39,136 nucleotides of DNA from Shewanella sp. SR44-3 (GTDB lineage: Bacteria; Pseudomonadota; Gammaproteobacteria; Enterobacterales; Shewanellaceae): contig NZ_JACJDV010000034.1 of the NCBI RefSeq assembly GCF_014163735.1, positions 1 to 39,136 on the forward strand. Direction: 5' to 3'. The notes beneath the pieces are model-generated. The model did not search any database, had not been told where the DNA came from, and was given only the letters and a program-made list of their open reading frames with translations. Below are positions 26,419-36,200 of this stretch, in pieces. Position numbers and translations under genes: made by a program. The first letter of the stretch is position 1. Each line of letters begins with the position of its first letter.

Positions 26419-29400
26419 TTATTTGCGAAGACGACGGCGCATTGCTGCTAATCCGAACAGGGATAATAAGCTGATGAAGCCAGCGCTACCGGCACCACCG
26501 TCACCACCAGTACCATCGCTATTTTCTTTTACAATGTCAGCAATCAAAGAATCACGGTTAGATACCTTGGCTAAGAAAGTCTGCTCAGATCCATCAACAG
26601 CCTTACCATCACGTTGCAGACTAACGGTTACGCTGTAATCTGCAGATGGGGCACCAAAGACTTCAAAATTGACCAAAGTCTGGCCATCTTTAGTCAATAT
26701 CACGTTAGGCAGCACCATTTGAGTCAGGTCAAGACGTTTTTCATCATCAACTGGACTCATGCTAACAATGGCAACATCACCTTTCTTCGCAATACTAACA
26801 AGTTTACCTTCAGCGTCCTTAGCGCTTGGGATTTGATAAGGAACCTTGATTAGCTTATTGAGCTTAGTCAAGCTTAAAGGCACACCAGCATCAGCATCGC
26901 CTGGCTTATAGCTAAGAGAAATTAATGCTGGATCATGATCTGATGCACGATAAACGTTCGGTTTGTAGAACTTATGCGTGCCAGTACCGTCAATACTACC
27001 TTTAAAGCTGTTTTGGTAGTCATACAAGGCTGTTTCTGGCGCATTAACATGCCAGTCAGTGGCATCGATCACGCGAGCTTCAAGAGAAGGAGAAATTAAG
27101 ATGTGGTCGAGTGAACCGACTTCATCACTAAACGAGTAACTCCAAGGTGTCTTGCCCTTCTCCTCAAACTTTTTACCGACGATATCAATGTAGCCGTAAG
27201 TCTTAGTAATGGTTGCAGCAGAGCCATCTTTGTTAAACTGAGGCTTAGAACCAAGGAAGGTATGGCTAGCAGTGACGATCGTTTTGTTGCGTGGGTTCTC
27301 GGTAAGAACCAATACCGGATCTTCCTTACCATAAGCATTCAAATCACCAAGAATGATTTTATCGCCAATGATGTCTTTCATCTCTTCACCTAAGTGCACG
27401 GCACCGGCGACACGGAATTCAGCACAAGAACCTTGATAATCTAAATCTGGCGCTTCACGGTTGTTCCAAGTATTAGCAGTGCCAAACTCAACGCCTTGCC
27501 ATTCTTCAAAACAAGTAGAACCTTTTGACTTAAAGTGATTTACAGAGAGTGTCAAACGCTTACCGGTTTGGTTAACGATAAATGTTACAACCAGAGCATC
27601 GCGATGGTAGTTTTGACCATCCTCTAGGATCTCGTTGTTCTGATCCTTGATCACTTCACCTAAGTCGTTGACGATAGTCGGCGCTTTCTGCTGCGGCATT
27701 GGGATAACGCGAGCACGTTCAATGCTCATCTTGCTTGGGCGGTAGATGATACCTGTAGAAATAGCGTCAGAGCCAACAGCGTCTAAGTTATCCAGTATCT
27801 GATTACCGTTGTTGTCAAAACCAACGAACACATAACGGTTTTCTGTAGAGGTAGGACCGTTATAATCTTGGGTGCGCTCATCCACATACTTGATATTGAC
27901 TTGGTTCACAATCTCAGCAATAGCACTTTCACCACCAAAACCATTGTTTTCAATCTCCATCAGCGCCATTACGTCAGCATTCTGAGCACGAATGATTTCT
28001 ACCAGCTTGGTTCTCTGGTTAATGTATTCATCGAAAGTCTCTGCGCCTCGGCTCTGACCAAAGCTATTGTTGTCGCCGCCAAAAGGAGAGTTAAAGAAGT
28101 TAAACAAGTTTTGACTGGCAACGCGAATAGCAAAATCATCACCTGTCACTGTATCTTTAAGATCTGGTGTACTGGTACGCGGTAAATTATGGATAAAGTT
28201 ATCGCTAGTTAACTGATTGGTAATAGTCAGGCTGTAGTCCTGATCATATTTATCAGTCCCAGGGATCAACTCAGTTTCGTATTGACTGATCACACCCTGT
28301 GCATTAACTAGGCTGTCGTCGATACGAATATAGTTAGTATGTGGATCACTGTTAAAAGCAGCGTAATACGGCAATTCGGTGCCGTTAGACTTAGTGGCAC
28401 TTTCAATCACTAAGCGATAGTCATTGTTTTGCTCGTAAGCCGCTTGAGACTCAGGGCTTCCTGCAACGTGTAAGTGGTTAGGCTGTAAATTCGGACGCTT
28501 ATAAGCCGCCACCATGTTGTTACGGTTATGACCTTTGCTACTTGAAAGATAGTTGTAGCTGAAGCCACGAGTAATACGCATATCTTGGTTGCCCTCAGTC
28601 TGAGGATCAAGATCTGTAGGCAAGTTAACCAACATACCTTCGTAACGCTCTAAGGTCTTATCAAAAGAGCCGTTATCAGCGCTAATAACCTCAACATCTA
28701 CAGGCTGCGTTAGAATATTAGTATCAGTCACATTCCAGCTAAACGCTGTATCTGCAGACAATTCAGTTTGACCTTCAAACTCTGCCACTTTACTGCCAAT
28801 ACAAATAGTTTGACCTACTTTTAGATCGCCAGCAGCACCCGTTCTAACAAAGATGCCATCAGACGTTTCAGGGTTATTGTCTGAAACGATATTGCGAAGG
28901 TAGAAGCCTTCATTAGGAATCGTGCCCTTAACAGAAATGATACCTTCTACAGCAATTTTTTCTGCAGATTTAGTTTCACCAGCAGCAATCAGCGGCGAGG
29001 TAAAGCCTGTACCTTGTACTTCGCTAGGAGACTTGATTTCACTCTTATCAGTTGGACAAGTGAAGATATCCATGATGTCAGCGGCATCTGCAGCAGGCAG
29101 CTCTGCTTTACCTAAATCATCAAATCTCATTGGTAAGATGTTCTGCCATTGAGTCGCATCAAAGGTACCTGATTGAGCGGGATTGCCGCCAGCAGCAGCT
29201 TGCTTACGACGTAAAGTGGTGTTGGAAGCCCACTTGCTAGTCTCATTCACTGCGCCAACACGATCAATAACGGTATCACCATTTTTCAGGAAAAAACCAT
29301 CATCACTGGTCATGAACAGATTGTTGTATGGGTTGCTTTTGTCATAGGTAGACACAACAATGGTGCCACCTTGAGTTGTAATGGCATTACGAAACTCGTC

Positions 29401-29697
29401 AGTCGATCTGCTATTGACCAGCACCATAGAAGCACCAGGTGCAAGCGTATTGCCGGTCAACAAGGGCTTGGCATCTAAGTTGAGCAACTCGTTGTCATAC
29501 TTACCACTTGAGCGTTGGTAAGCTTTAACGTCATCGGTAAAGGTAAAGGCATCTGCGCCTGTGTTAGTGATCTCAACCGTTCCCACTTTAGCATCTGAGC
29601 TTTGAGTCATTTCGGTTATCAGCAAGTCTTGAACGCCAGCGTAAGCGCCCATGCTGATGGTGCTGGCAATGGCCAGCGATAATATGCTTTTTTTCAT
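26419..29697 (-). CDS. exeM: ExeM/NucH-type extracellular nuclease
   Basis: ExeM of Shewanella is a surface or secreted nuclease acting on extracellular DNA in biofilms. The 1092-residue protein has a signal peptide (1-20); a lamin-tail domain (about 22-190); an OB-fold-like region (about 225-345); an endonuclease/exonuclease/phosphatase catalytic domain (about 515-940) with the motifs ALMEIENNG, NHFKSKG, GDLNAYG, LDHILIS and SDHDP; and a Gly-rich GlyGly-CTERM tail ending RRRLRK. All EEP catalytic positions appear present. It lies 33 bases after the porin gene and 74 bases before the endonuclease I gene, so the three probably form one transcript. Confidence 0.93.
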   Translation of the reverse strand: MKKSILSLAIASTISMGAYAGVQDLLITEMTQSSDAKVGTVEITNTGADAFTFTDDVKAYQRSSGKYDNELLNLDAKPLLTGNTLAPGASMVLVNSRSTDEFRNAITTQGGTIVVSTYDKSNPYNNLFMTSDDGFFLKNGDTVIDRVGAVNETSKWASNTTLRRKQAAAGGNPAQSGTFDATQWQNILPMRFDDLGKAELPAADAADIMDIFTCPTDKSEIKSPSEVQGTGFTSPLIAAGETKSAEKIAVEGIISVKGTIPNEGFYLRNIVSDNNPETSDGIFVRTGAAGDLKVGQTICIGSKVAEFEGQTELSADTAFSWNVTDTNILTQPVDVEVISADNGSFDKTLERYEGMLVNLPTDLDPQTEGNQDMRITRGFSYNYLSSSKGHNRNNMVAAYKRPNLQPNHLHVAGSPESQAAYEQNNDYRLVIESATKSNGTELPYYAAFNSDPHTNYIRIDDSLVNAQGVISQYETELIPGTDKYDQDYSLTITNQLTSDNFIHNLPRTSTPDLKDTVTGDDFAIRVASQNLFNFFNSPFGGDNNSFGQSRGAETFDEYINQRTKLVEIIRAQNADVMALMEIENNGFGGESAIAEIVNQVNIKYVDERTQDYNGPTSTENRYVFVGFDNNGNQILDNLDAVGSDAISTGIIYRPSKMSIERARVIPMPQQKAPTIVNDLGEVIKDQNNEILEDGQNYHRDALVVTFIVNQTGKRLTLSVNHFKSKGSTCFEEWQGVEFGTANTWNNREAPDLDYQGSCAEFRVAGAVHLGEEMKDIIGDKIILGDLNAYGKEDPVLVLTENPRNKTIVTASHTFLGSKPQFNKDGSAATITKTYGYIDIVGKKFEEKGKTPWSYSFSDEVGSLDHILISPSLEARVIDATDWHVNAPETALYDYQNSFKGSIDGTGTHKFYKPNVYRASDHDPALISLSYKPGDADAGVPLSLTKLNKLIKVPYQIPSAKDAEGKLVSIAKKGDVAIVSMSPVDDEKRLDLTQMVLPNVILTKDGQTLVNFEVFGAPSADYSVTVSLQRDGKAVDGSEQTFLAKVSNRDSLIADIVKENSDGTGGDGGAGSAGFISLLSLFGLAAMRRRLRK

Positions 29698-29730
29698 AGT
29701 AAACTCTATAAAAGTTGAATTTGATTCGGA

Positions 29731-30789
29731 CTAGAAGTACATACGCGCGAAGGCATAAGCAGCTTCAGGAGCTTCGCCAACTCGGCCTTCCAAAGAAAGC
29801 ACGATGTCACGGGCTGGACGATAATTGAAACCTAAACTGGCCCAACGGCGCTCTTTGCCATACTTAGGCGCCAACTTAGTGTAATCGTAGTTAGGGCCGA
29901 TTAAATCCCAGCCTTCGTACTCTTCGTGGTTAACAGAACTGATGATTTCCCAGTGCTCACCTAAGTCGTACTTGGCACTAAAAGTCAGGCCTTTGTTGGT
30001 GAACGTTTGATAATCTAAGTAGGTTTTTGCGTCACTGCTCTTACGCGTCGCTAAATCTTCCTCTTCTAAGAAACCATTCAAACCTAACGTCAGATCAGGC
30101 ATCACATTGACGCGTAAACCTGCACCAACCTGCTTCTGCTCACCATACTTAGAGATACCGTTAGAACCACCGCGGGTTTCTACACCAACCACCACAGAGA
30201 CAACATCAGACATCCAACCCACATAGCCGTTTATGATGTCACCTTGTTGAGCGCCACTTTCGTGTTCACCGTCATAAGAATATGAAGTACCGAAGACCAA
30301 ATTTTCAAACTTAGCTTGGTATTTAACCGTCTGCTCTTGGTCACCTGCTTCACCGGTTTCAACCGCTTTGTTGAACGTTAAGTCACCAAAATGGTCATAA
30401 TCGTCAAATGCGGTATCAGTCAAACCAAACTCAACCCACTGCTGTTCAGTTAAGAGATAACCTACGTACATTTTGTCGATAGCCAGCTCCAGCTCACCGT
30501 CACCACCAAGCCAGTTACGGCGCTGGTAGTCTAATTCCAGACGATAAGTGAACTGTTGACGCTGACCTTCTACGCCCATACTGGCTAAGCTGTCATCGAC
30601 ATAACCTTTGGTATCCCAAAACTCATCATGGTTGTAATCTGCATTAGTACCAAAATGGCCACCGACACCCACTTCGCCATATAAGCTAACGTGGTCACCT
30701 TGACTGTCGCCATCTAGTATTGCAGCACTCACTGAACCCGCACTAAACATAGTGATGATAGCGATCGCAATCGTTGATTTTTTTAACAT
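29731..30789 (-). CDS. Outer-membrane porin
   Basis: A 352-residue beta-barrel protein: signal peptide cleaved near SVSAA (residue 22), then alternating aromatic/polar strands (HVSLYGEVGVGGHFG, RLELDYQRR, TFSAKYDLGEHW) and a C-terminal ARMYF ending in the terminal Phe needed for BAM recognition. It belongs to the general Gram-negative porin type; I cannot tell its substrate from sequence. Being first in a leftward operon with two DNases suggests a role in taking up DNA breakdown products such as nucleotides or phosphate. No Pho box was found upstream by eye. Confidence 0.85.
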   Translation of the reverse strand: MLKKSTIAIAIITMFSAGSVSAAILDGDSQGDHVSLYGEVGVGGHFGTNADYNHDEFWDTKGYVDDSLASMGVEGQRQQFTYRLELDYQRRNWLGGDGELELAIDKMYVGYLLTEQQWVEFGLTDTAFDDYDHFGDLTFNKAVETGEAGDQEQTVKYQAKFENLVFGTSYSYDGEHESGAQQGDIINGYVGWMSDVVSVVVGVETRGGSNGISKYGEQKQVGAGLRVNVMPDLTLGLNGFLEEEDLATRKSSDAKTYLDYQTFTNKGLTFSAKYDLGEHWEIISSVNHEEYEGWDLIGPNYDYTKLAPKYGKERRWASLGFNYRPARDIVLSLEGRVGEAPEAAYAFARMYF

Positions 30790-31249
30790 TATTGTTGCTT
30801 CCGATTAGTAATTTGTTAGCCTACATTTAAAGGCCAAACTAAAAATTAAAAATATTTATTATTAATTTAATAAACTGCTAGCTGCTAAAAAGAGGCGGAA
30901 CATTCAATGGCCACATCGCCGATACTTTTATTACATATTTCATATATCAAACCCCATTTTTATAATACTCTGGATAATTTCCATTAACCTGAACCACAAT
31001 TGTTGCAGAGTTTGATAATAAAAAAAAGAAGGTTGAGTCACATTTGGGAGGCATAAGCATTTGTTAAACAAATGAAAACACAAATAAATTAACCACAGAT
31101 AGAGAACAAAACAAAAACAGCGAAGACTTTGCCCCTCAAAAATCATAAGCTTAAGAAAGAACACTAATGTAAGTATTTCGTATGAGATGATGTAAGAGTT
31201 AAAAAGGTTTTTTAGAAACTAAATTTTGATCATGAGTCAGTTACAAACT
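30790..31249. other. AT-rich intergenic region upstream of the porin-nuclease operon
   Basis: No gene seen. It should contain the promoter of the leftward porin-exeM operon, but no convincing -35/-10 pair or Pho box stands out in the long A/T tracts. The one clear element is the palindrome at 31058-31074, reported separately. The right-hand part runs into the decayed amidohydrolase fragment. Confidence 0.5.
31058..31074. promoter_or_regulatory. Perfect 17-base palindrome, possible operator
   Basis: CATTTGTT-A-AACAAATG: two perfect 8-base arms around one base, about 270 bases upstream of the porin start. The symmetry suits a dimeric repressor or activator site, but there is no T tract and no second copy was noticed, so the function is a guess. 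Confidence 0.35.
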
Positions 31250-31398
31250 AAAAACATCTTTATCGTAGCGCCAGAACTTATCTGGCAAACCCAAGTCCAA
31301 CAGACGAGGGCCAATGACAAGCGTTTATATCAGGCCACAACAGCCACTAAATACCCTCGCTGAGCCAGTGCCTCAGCTTAACTCACGTTTTCAATTAG
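31250..31398 (+). pseudogene. Decayed 3' fragment of an amidohydrolase gene
   Basis: The translated fragment reads KNIFIVAPELIWQTQVQQ..., against KNIFTSAPELIWQTQVQQ... at the end of the intact amidohydrolase gene 9.3 kb to the left. Both end with T-H-(V/L)-F-N-stop. The fragment has changes such as W to R, an in-frame TGA and an extra 8 bases (TCAGCTTA) that shift the frame before the last five codons. The differences look like divergence between strains or species plus decay rather than a fresh duplication. It runs to two bases into the SIMPL start codon. Confidence 0.85.
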
Positions 31399-31421
31399 CC
31401 GAACAAGCGAGAATTCATTAT
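31250..31421 (+). repeat. Right copy of the diverged direct repeat
   Basis: Partner of 21991-22154. Homology begins abruptly at AAAAACATCTTTA and ends at TTCATTAT, where the SIMPL start codon begins. Together the two copies mark the edges of the inserted 9.1-kb nuclease cluster. Confidence 0.9.
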
Positions 31422-32145
31422 GTCCACCAGCATTTCAGCTTCAACAGCATTCATAGCTGCCTTATCCCTAAGCAGTGCCTTGTTAGGTGCCGCGCCCACC
31501 GCGGCAGACAATCTAAGCTTTGCCCATATCCAAACCATAGGCGTAAGCGAACTCACCATGGCGCCAGACATGGCCGAAATTCAAGTGGAAGTGAGCCTCA
31601 CCAAAGACAGCGCCAAGGCTGCCAAAGATGCCTCAGATAAAGCCGTCAGTGAGTTTATAGAAAGGCTGCTCAAAGCTGGTATAGACAAAAAACACATCGC
31701 CAGTGCCAATTTACATCTACAACCCGAATACCTTTATGAGCAAAATAAAGCGCCAAAGCTCATCGGATATCAAGCCAGCAGACAAGTCACTGTCACTCTA
31801 GAGCAGTTGTCACGGCTTAACGACATCTTAGACACGGCCCTAGCAGAAGGACTTAATCGCGTTAACAACATCGCCCTTAAATCCAGCAAGGAAGATGAAT
31901 ACCTACTCAAGGCCCGCCAAGCGGCAATCAAAGATGCCCAAGCTAAGGCAAGCTCCTTAGCCGAAGGATTCAACCAATCCTTAGGTGACTTGTGGCAAGT
32001 GCGTTATTTAGACCGCCGTTCCGTGCAGCCCATTATGTTGCAGCGCAGCGAGAAAATGGCCTTTGATAGCGGCCAAGCAGGCTATGAATTTGGTGAAGTG
32101 ACCGTCAGCGACAGCGTTGAAGTCATTTATAAATTAAAAAACTAA
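31420..32145 (+). CDS. Periplasmic SIMPL-domain (DUF541) protein, YggE-like
   Basis: SIMPL proteins are exported oligomeric proteins of uncertain function; E. coli YggE has been linked to oxidative-stress tolerance. The 241-residue protein has a signal peptide (cleavage near TAADN, residue 29) and the family's pattern: IQTIGVSELTMAPDMAEIQVEVS, then a helix-rich part with ARQAAIKDAQAKASSLAEGF and the closing VSDSVEVIYKL strand. The start codon sits exactly at the end of the repeat that also ends the amidohydrolase gene, so amidohydrolase and SIMPL were probably neighbours before the insertion. The DUF2927 gene follows after 9 bases. Confidence 0.88.
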   Translation: MSTSISASTAFIAALSLSSALLGAAPTAADNLSFAHIQTIGVSELTMAPDMAEIQVEVSLTKDSAKAAKDASDKAVSEFIERLLKAGIDKKHIASANLHLQPEYLYEQNKAPKLIGYQASRQVTVTLEQLSRLNDILDTALAEGLNRVNNIALKSSKEDEYLLKARQAAIKDAQAKASSLAEGFNQSLGDLWQVRYLDRRSVQPIMLQRSEKMAFDSGQAGYEFGEVTVSDSVEVIYKLKN

Positions 32146-32154
32146 CCTAAGCCA

Positions 32155-32955
32155 ATGCGAGTGACAATTGACAGACTGCCAGCCTTGCTATTGGCGGGGT
32201 CATGTTTCGGGCTATGTGTCGGGCTATTAACAAGCTCAACCCAAGCAAGCCCCTGGCTAGAGCCTGACTTTATTGAGCAAGCCTTTGTGGAAGTCGCCCT
32301 GAAAAATGAATATCAATCAGGGCAATTTCAGCTCAGAAAATGGCTTAACCCCATCAAAGTCGGGCTCGAGCACCACGTGGGCAATGCAGCGCTGCACACT
32401 CAGCTCGTCTCGATGCATTTAGAACATCTTAAACAACTTAGCGGCCACGATATTGGCTTGGCCAGTAATCAGCAAGAAGCCAATGTTAGGCTGCTCTTTA
32501 CTCGGCAAAACCTGTGGCAGCAACAAGCACAGCAACTGATGGGCAAAGCTGCTGCCGCTCACCTTCATGGCGCCGTGTGCATCGCCCATATAGAAACTAA
32601 AGACAATCAAATTACCCGCGCCTACATTATTATTCCTGTGGACCAAGCGCAAATGCATGGCAAGTTAGTCGCTTGTATAGCGGAGGAGCTAACCCAGATT
32701 TTAGGCCTGCCCAATGACTCTGAAAAAGTCTTCCCCTCAATTTTTAATGACAAAACCCCGCAAACCCTACTTAGTGGGCTAGATGCTATATTAATCAAAG
32801 CCTTGTATTCCCCCACCCTCAAAATTGGCATGAACGCTACTGAGGTAAAAGTGCCACTGCAGGCGCTACTTCGCGCCTGGCAAGCCGATGGCAGCCTAGC
32901 CAATGCCGATGTTTGGGTGCGCCAAGGCAAGCTTTACCCCTTACTTGGGTATTAG
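32155..32955 (+). CDS. Exported DUF2927-domain protein
   Basis: A 266-residue protein with an N-terminal signal peptide or anchor (hydrophobic about 8-30, then SSTQASP). The rest shows the DUF2927 pattern: an early RKWLNPIKVGLE, and later EELTQILGLPNDSEKVFPSIFND followed by the KALYSPTLKIGM helix. Some members look like inactive or distant zinc-metalloprotease relatives, but no HExxH motif is visible here. It begins 9 bases after the SIMPL stop, so the two are probably co-transcribed. Function unknown. Confidence 0.75.
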   Translation: MRVTIDRLPALLLAGSCFGLCVGLLTSSTQASPWLEPDFIEQAFVEVALKNEYQSGQFQLRKWLNPIKVGLEHHVGNAALHTQLVSMHLEHLKQLSGHDIGLASNQQEANVRLLFTRQNLWQQQAQQLMGKAAAAHLHGAVCIAHIETKDNQITRAYIIIPVDQAQMHGKLVACIAEELTQILGLPNDSEKVFPSIFNDKTPQTLLSGLDAILIKALYSPTLKIGMNATEVKVPLQALLRAWQADGSLANADVWVRQGKLYPLLGY

Positions 32956-33279
32956 CAGGGATATTGAGCAGGAGTACCAAACTCGCTGCGATGAGATTAA
33001 TCTATCTACTTGCCAATGTCCCGACAAATACCAACGTTAGCCAACCCCCTCCTTTACATTGGAATCATTGACTTAACAAAGGCTGCATAATAGAGTGTCG
33101 CGGTAACGCCATTTTTTTGACTAGTTTTTATACTCGATTCAGCAGCCCCCTCCTTAACACGGCATTCAGTGCGCTGAAGTTAGCCATTGCAAACGGCTAG
33201 CAGGTATACATCGTCAGAAAAGGCCCTGCCAAACACAGTAAAAAATGACAATAACAAAAAATAACTTAAGTGGTGCAAC
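32956..33279. other. Intergenic region upstream of the STAND regulator
   Basis: 324 bases without a gene. Several TTGACT-like hexamers (33068, and near 33117) occur, but none has a well-spaced -10 box. A small hairpin TAGCC/GGCTA lies at 33181-33199. No terminator is evident after the DUF2927 gene. Confidence 0.4.
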
Positions 33280-36200
33280 ATGAGTGACAGCATGTTCTTT
33301 TTCGGCGATTGGCAAATCAACCCTGAGTCAAACAGCCTGCGCTGCGGCGAGGTGATCAAACAGCTCGAGCCTAAAGCCATGGATGTGCTGTTATTACTCT
33401 GCCAAAGTGACGGCGATGTTTTAAGCAGCGACGACATCGTTAAGCTCTGCTGGGGCGATATGCCCATGGGCGATAACCCAGTGCATAAAGCCATCACTCA
33501 GCTACGTAAAGCCTTAGGCGATAAAGCCACTGCCCCCACTTATATTGAAACTATCCGTAAACGCGGCTACCGCACCTTGGCAAAGGTTGAATTCCCCCTA
33601 GGGCATCAAGCCCATGCAGAAATAGCCAGTTGGCAAGGTGAGTCTCCCTTCCCGGGCCTTAGGCCCTACCAAGCCAAAGATGCCCAGGTATTTTTTGGCC
33701 GCAGCGCCCAAATTAGCACCCTATTGGGGCGTATCTCCCAGCAGGTTAAGTTTGGCCGCGCTTTTTGCCTGTTATTGGGCCCAAGTGGCAGCGGTAAATC
33801 TTCCTTAGTTAACGCTGGCGTGTTGCCCAATCTGATGGGCCGCAATGGTTATGATGGTATAGGGGTTTACAGCAATACCACACTGGATTTAGCCGACGTC
33901 AGTAAAGACAGGCTAATGACAGATCTTGCCAGCGCCATGCTCGACTGGGACATCAATGACACCCCTGTGTTCGAGGGCTTTTCCGCCGACCGCTTAGCCG
34001 CGCTGCTTGAAGAAGATCCCCAGCAGGTCATTGCGCTTTGCCATAGCGCACTGACACATAACGTACAGAGCCATAACACCCAAGAGCCAGCAGACTCAGC
34101 TTCAGAGCAATCAAAGGATGGCGCCCTTGAGAATGAAGGCTTAGTAGCAAAACAATCCAACTACGCCACCCCCTTGCTAGCACTATTTGTCGATCGCCTC
34201 GAAGTATTATTGTCATCACCGCAGTTTAGCCAGCCCCAGCGTGAGACCTTTGTTGCACTGCTAGAAACCTTAGCCAATAGTGGCGCTATTTTAGTCTTAA
34301 GTGCTTGTCGCAATGATTTCTACCCGAGCTTAGTCAATTACCCTAGCCTAATGGCGGGTAAGTCAAGCGGCGCTCATTTCGATTTAGCCCCGCCCACACG
34401 GGCGGAATTACTGCAAATGATCCGCCTACCCGCCAGTGCTGCGGGCTTAAGCTGGCAACAGGATAATACCAGCGCCATGGGCCTAGATGAGTTGCTCTGC
34501 GTTGAAGCGGCAAGTAACCCCGATGCCCTGCCCATGCTGCAATATACACTGCAAGAATTGTATCTACAGCGCAGCGAGTCTGGCGAGCTTAAACTCGAGG
34601 TGTTTCGCGCCCTTGGCGGCATAGAAGGCTCAATCGGTAAAAAAGCCCAAGAAGTCACCAGTCAGTTAAGCCAAGCGGAAAATGCCAGCCTTGCCAAGGT
34701 ATTGTCACTGCTTGTGACCCTGAGCCTAGATGAGAGCAATATCACCAGCCGCGCCGCCCGCTGGTCACAACTCGAGAACCAGCACCAAGTCGCCCTCGTT
34801 AAGGCCATGGTGGAAAGTCGGCTATTCGTGTCTCATCTTCAAAATGGTGAGCCTTGCTTTAGCGTCGCCCACGAGGCGCTATTGCGCCGCTGGGACAAGG
34901 CTAGGCTCTGGATAGACAGTCACTTAGACAGCTTAAGCATTAAAAGCCGCATCCATCACCTAGCCAAACGCTGGCGCGATGAAGCCAAAGGCAAAGCTTA
35001 TTTACTCGCCGAAGGCAAACCCTTGCAAGAAGCTGTGGCACTCTCCATCAACCCCTTGTTTAGTTTAGACAATCAAGAGCAAGGCTTTATTCAGGCCTCC
35101 ATCAAGCGGGCGCAAATCAAGCGCTGGACCCGGCGCGTCACCATCAGCCTCTTATGCTTACTCAGTTTCACTTCTGTGCTAATGAGCGTTAAGAGCTTTG
35201 ACGCCGAGCAGCAAGCCTTAGAGAAACGCCTAGAGGCGGAAAACTTGCTGGGCTTTATGGTGGGGGATTTTGCCGACAAACTCAGAAGCGTTGGCCGCAT
35301 GGACTTACTCGATGGCATCAGTAACAAGGCCTTAGAATATTTCAGTAGTGACGACGTAAATCCAGAGTCAAAGTCCAATGCCAACAGCCTGCTGCCACAC
35401 TGGCTAAGTGCCTCCCTTGGTTTCACTTCTAGCAAAGCCAGCTTCGAGGCCAGATTTCAACACGCCCAGACCTTAGAAGCCATGGGCGAAGTCGCCTACT
35501 CCCGCGGCAAATTGGATGAAGCCATTAAAGCCTTTGAGGCTGCCAAACTGCTGCTGGATAAGCTCTACACAGAGGATAAGACCAACCCCAGCTTGCTCAA
35601 AGTCCTCGGCGCCAACGCCTTTTGGCTCGGGCAAATCCCCTACGATAAAAGTGACTGGCAACAAGCTGAAATGCATTGGGAGAGTTATCGTGATTACAGC
35701 GATGCCTTGATGGCAATCGACCCTGATAATGTCGATGCTTGGGTAGAACTCTCCTATGCACTAAATTCCTTGGGCAGTTTGGAGCTTAAACGACAAGATT
35801 ATCAAGCAGCTTTAAAAGCCTTTGAACGTTCATTACAACTAAAAACTAACGCCCTAGTTCAAGAACCTAAAAACAATAATTTACGTTCAGACAGAGCCGA
35901 TACACTAACCTGGTTAGCACAGGCTAATGAGTCTATGGGCCAAATACACAAAGCATTGTCACTCTATCAAGGTTCCCAACGGGAACTTGAAACTTTACTC
36001 ACACATAAGAAAGATGATGCAAATCTCATGAGCCGTCTATCTCATATTTATACAATGCAAGCTCAATTATTGCGTTATCAGAGTAAATTTAACCAAGCGC
36101 TTTCTAAAGTCAATCAATCTGTCGACTTATTAGAAAAAGCCCTCATACAAGATCCAAAAAATGAGCGTTGGAAATTCAATTTACTCCATTCAAAGGGATT

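Noticed and set aside
30940..31164. 74-codon open frame on the minus strand in the porin upstream region
   Set aside because: Composition is that of A/T-rich spacer DNA with Phe/Leu-heavy translation, no ribosome site and no family resemblance.
30790..31240. Pho box upstream of the porin-exeM operon
   Set aside because: A phosphate-starvation site would fit the cluster's proposed role, but no pair of CTGTCAT-like repeats with 11-base period was found on either strand.
33060..33130. Sigma-70 promoter for the STAND regulator using TTGACT at 33068 or near 33117
   Set aside because: The nearest TATAAT-like boxes are 12-14 or about 6 bases away, outside workable spacing.
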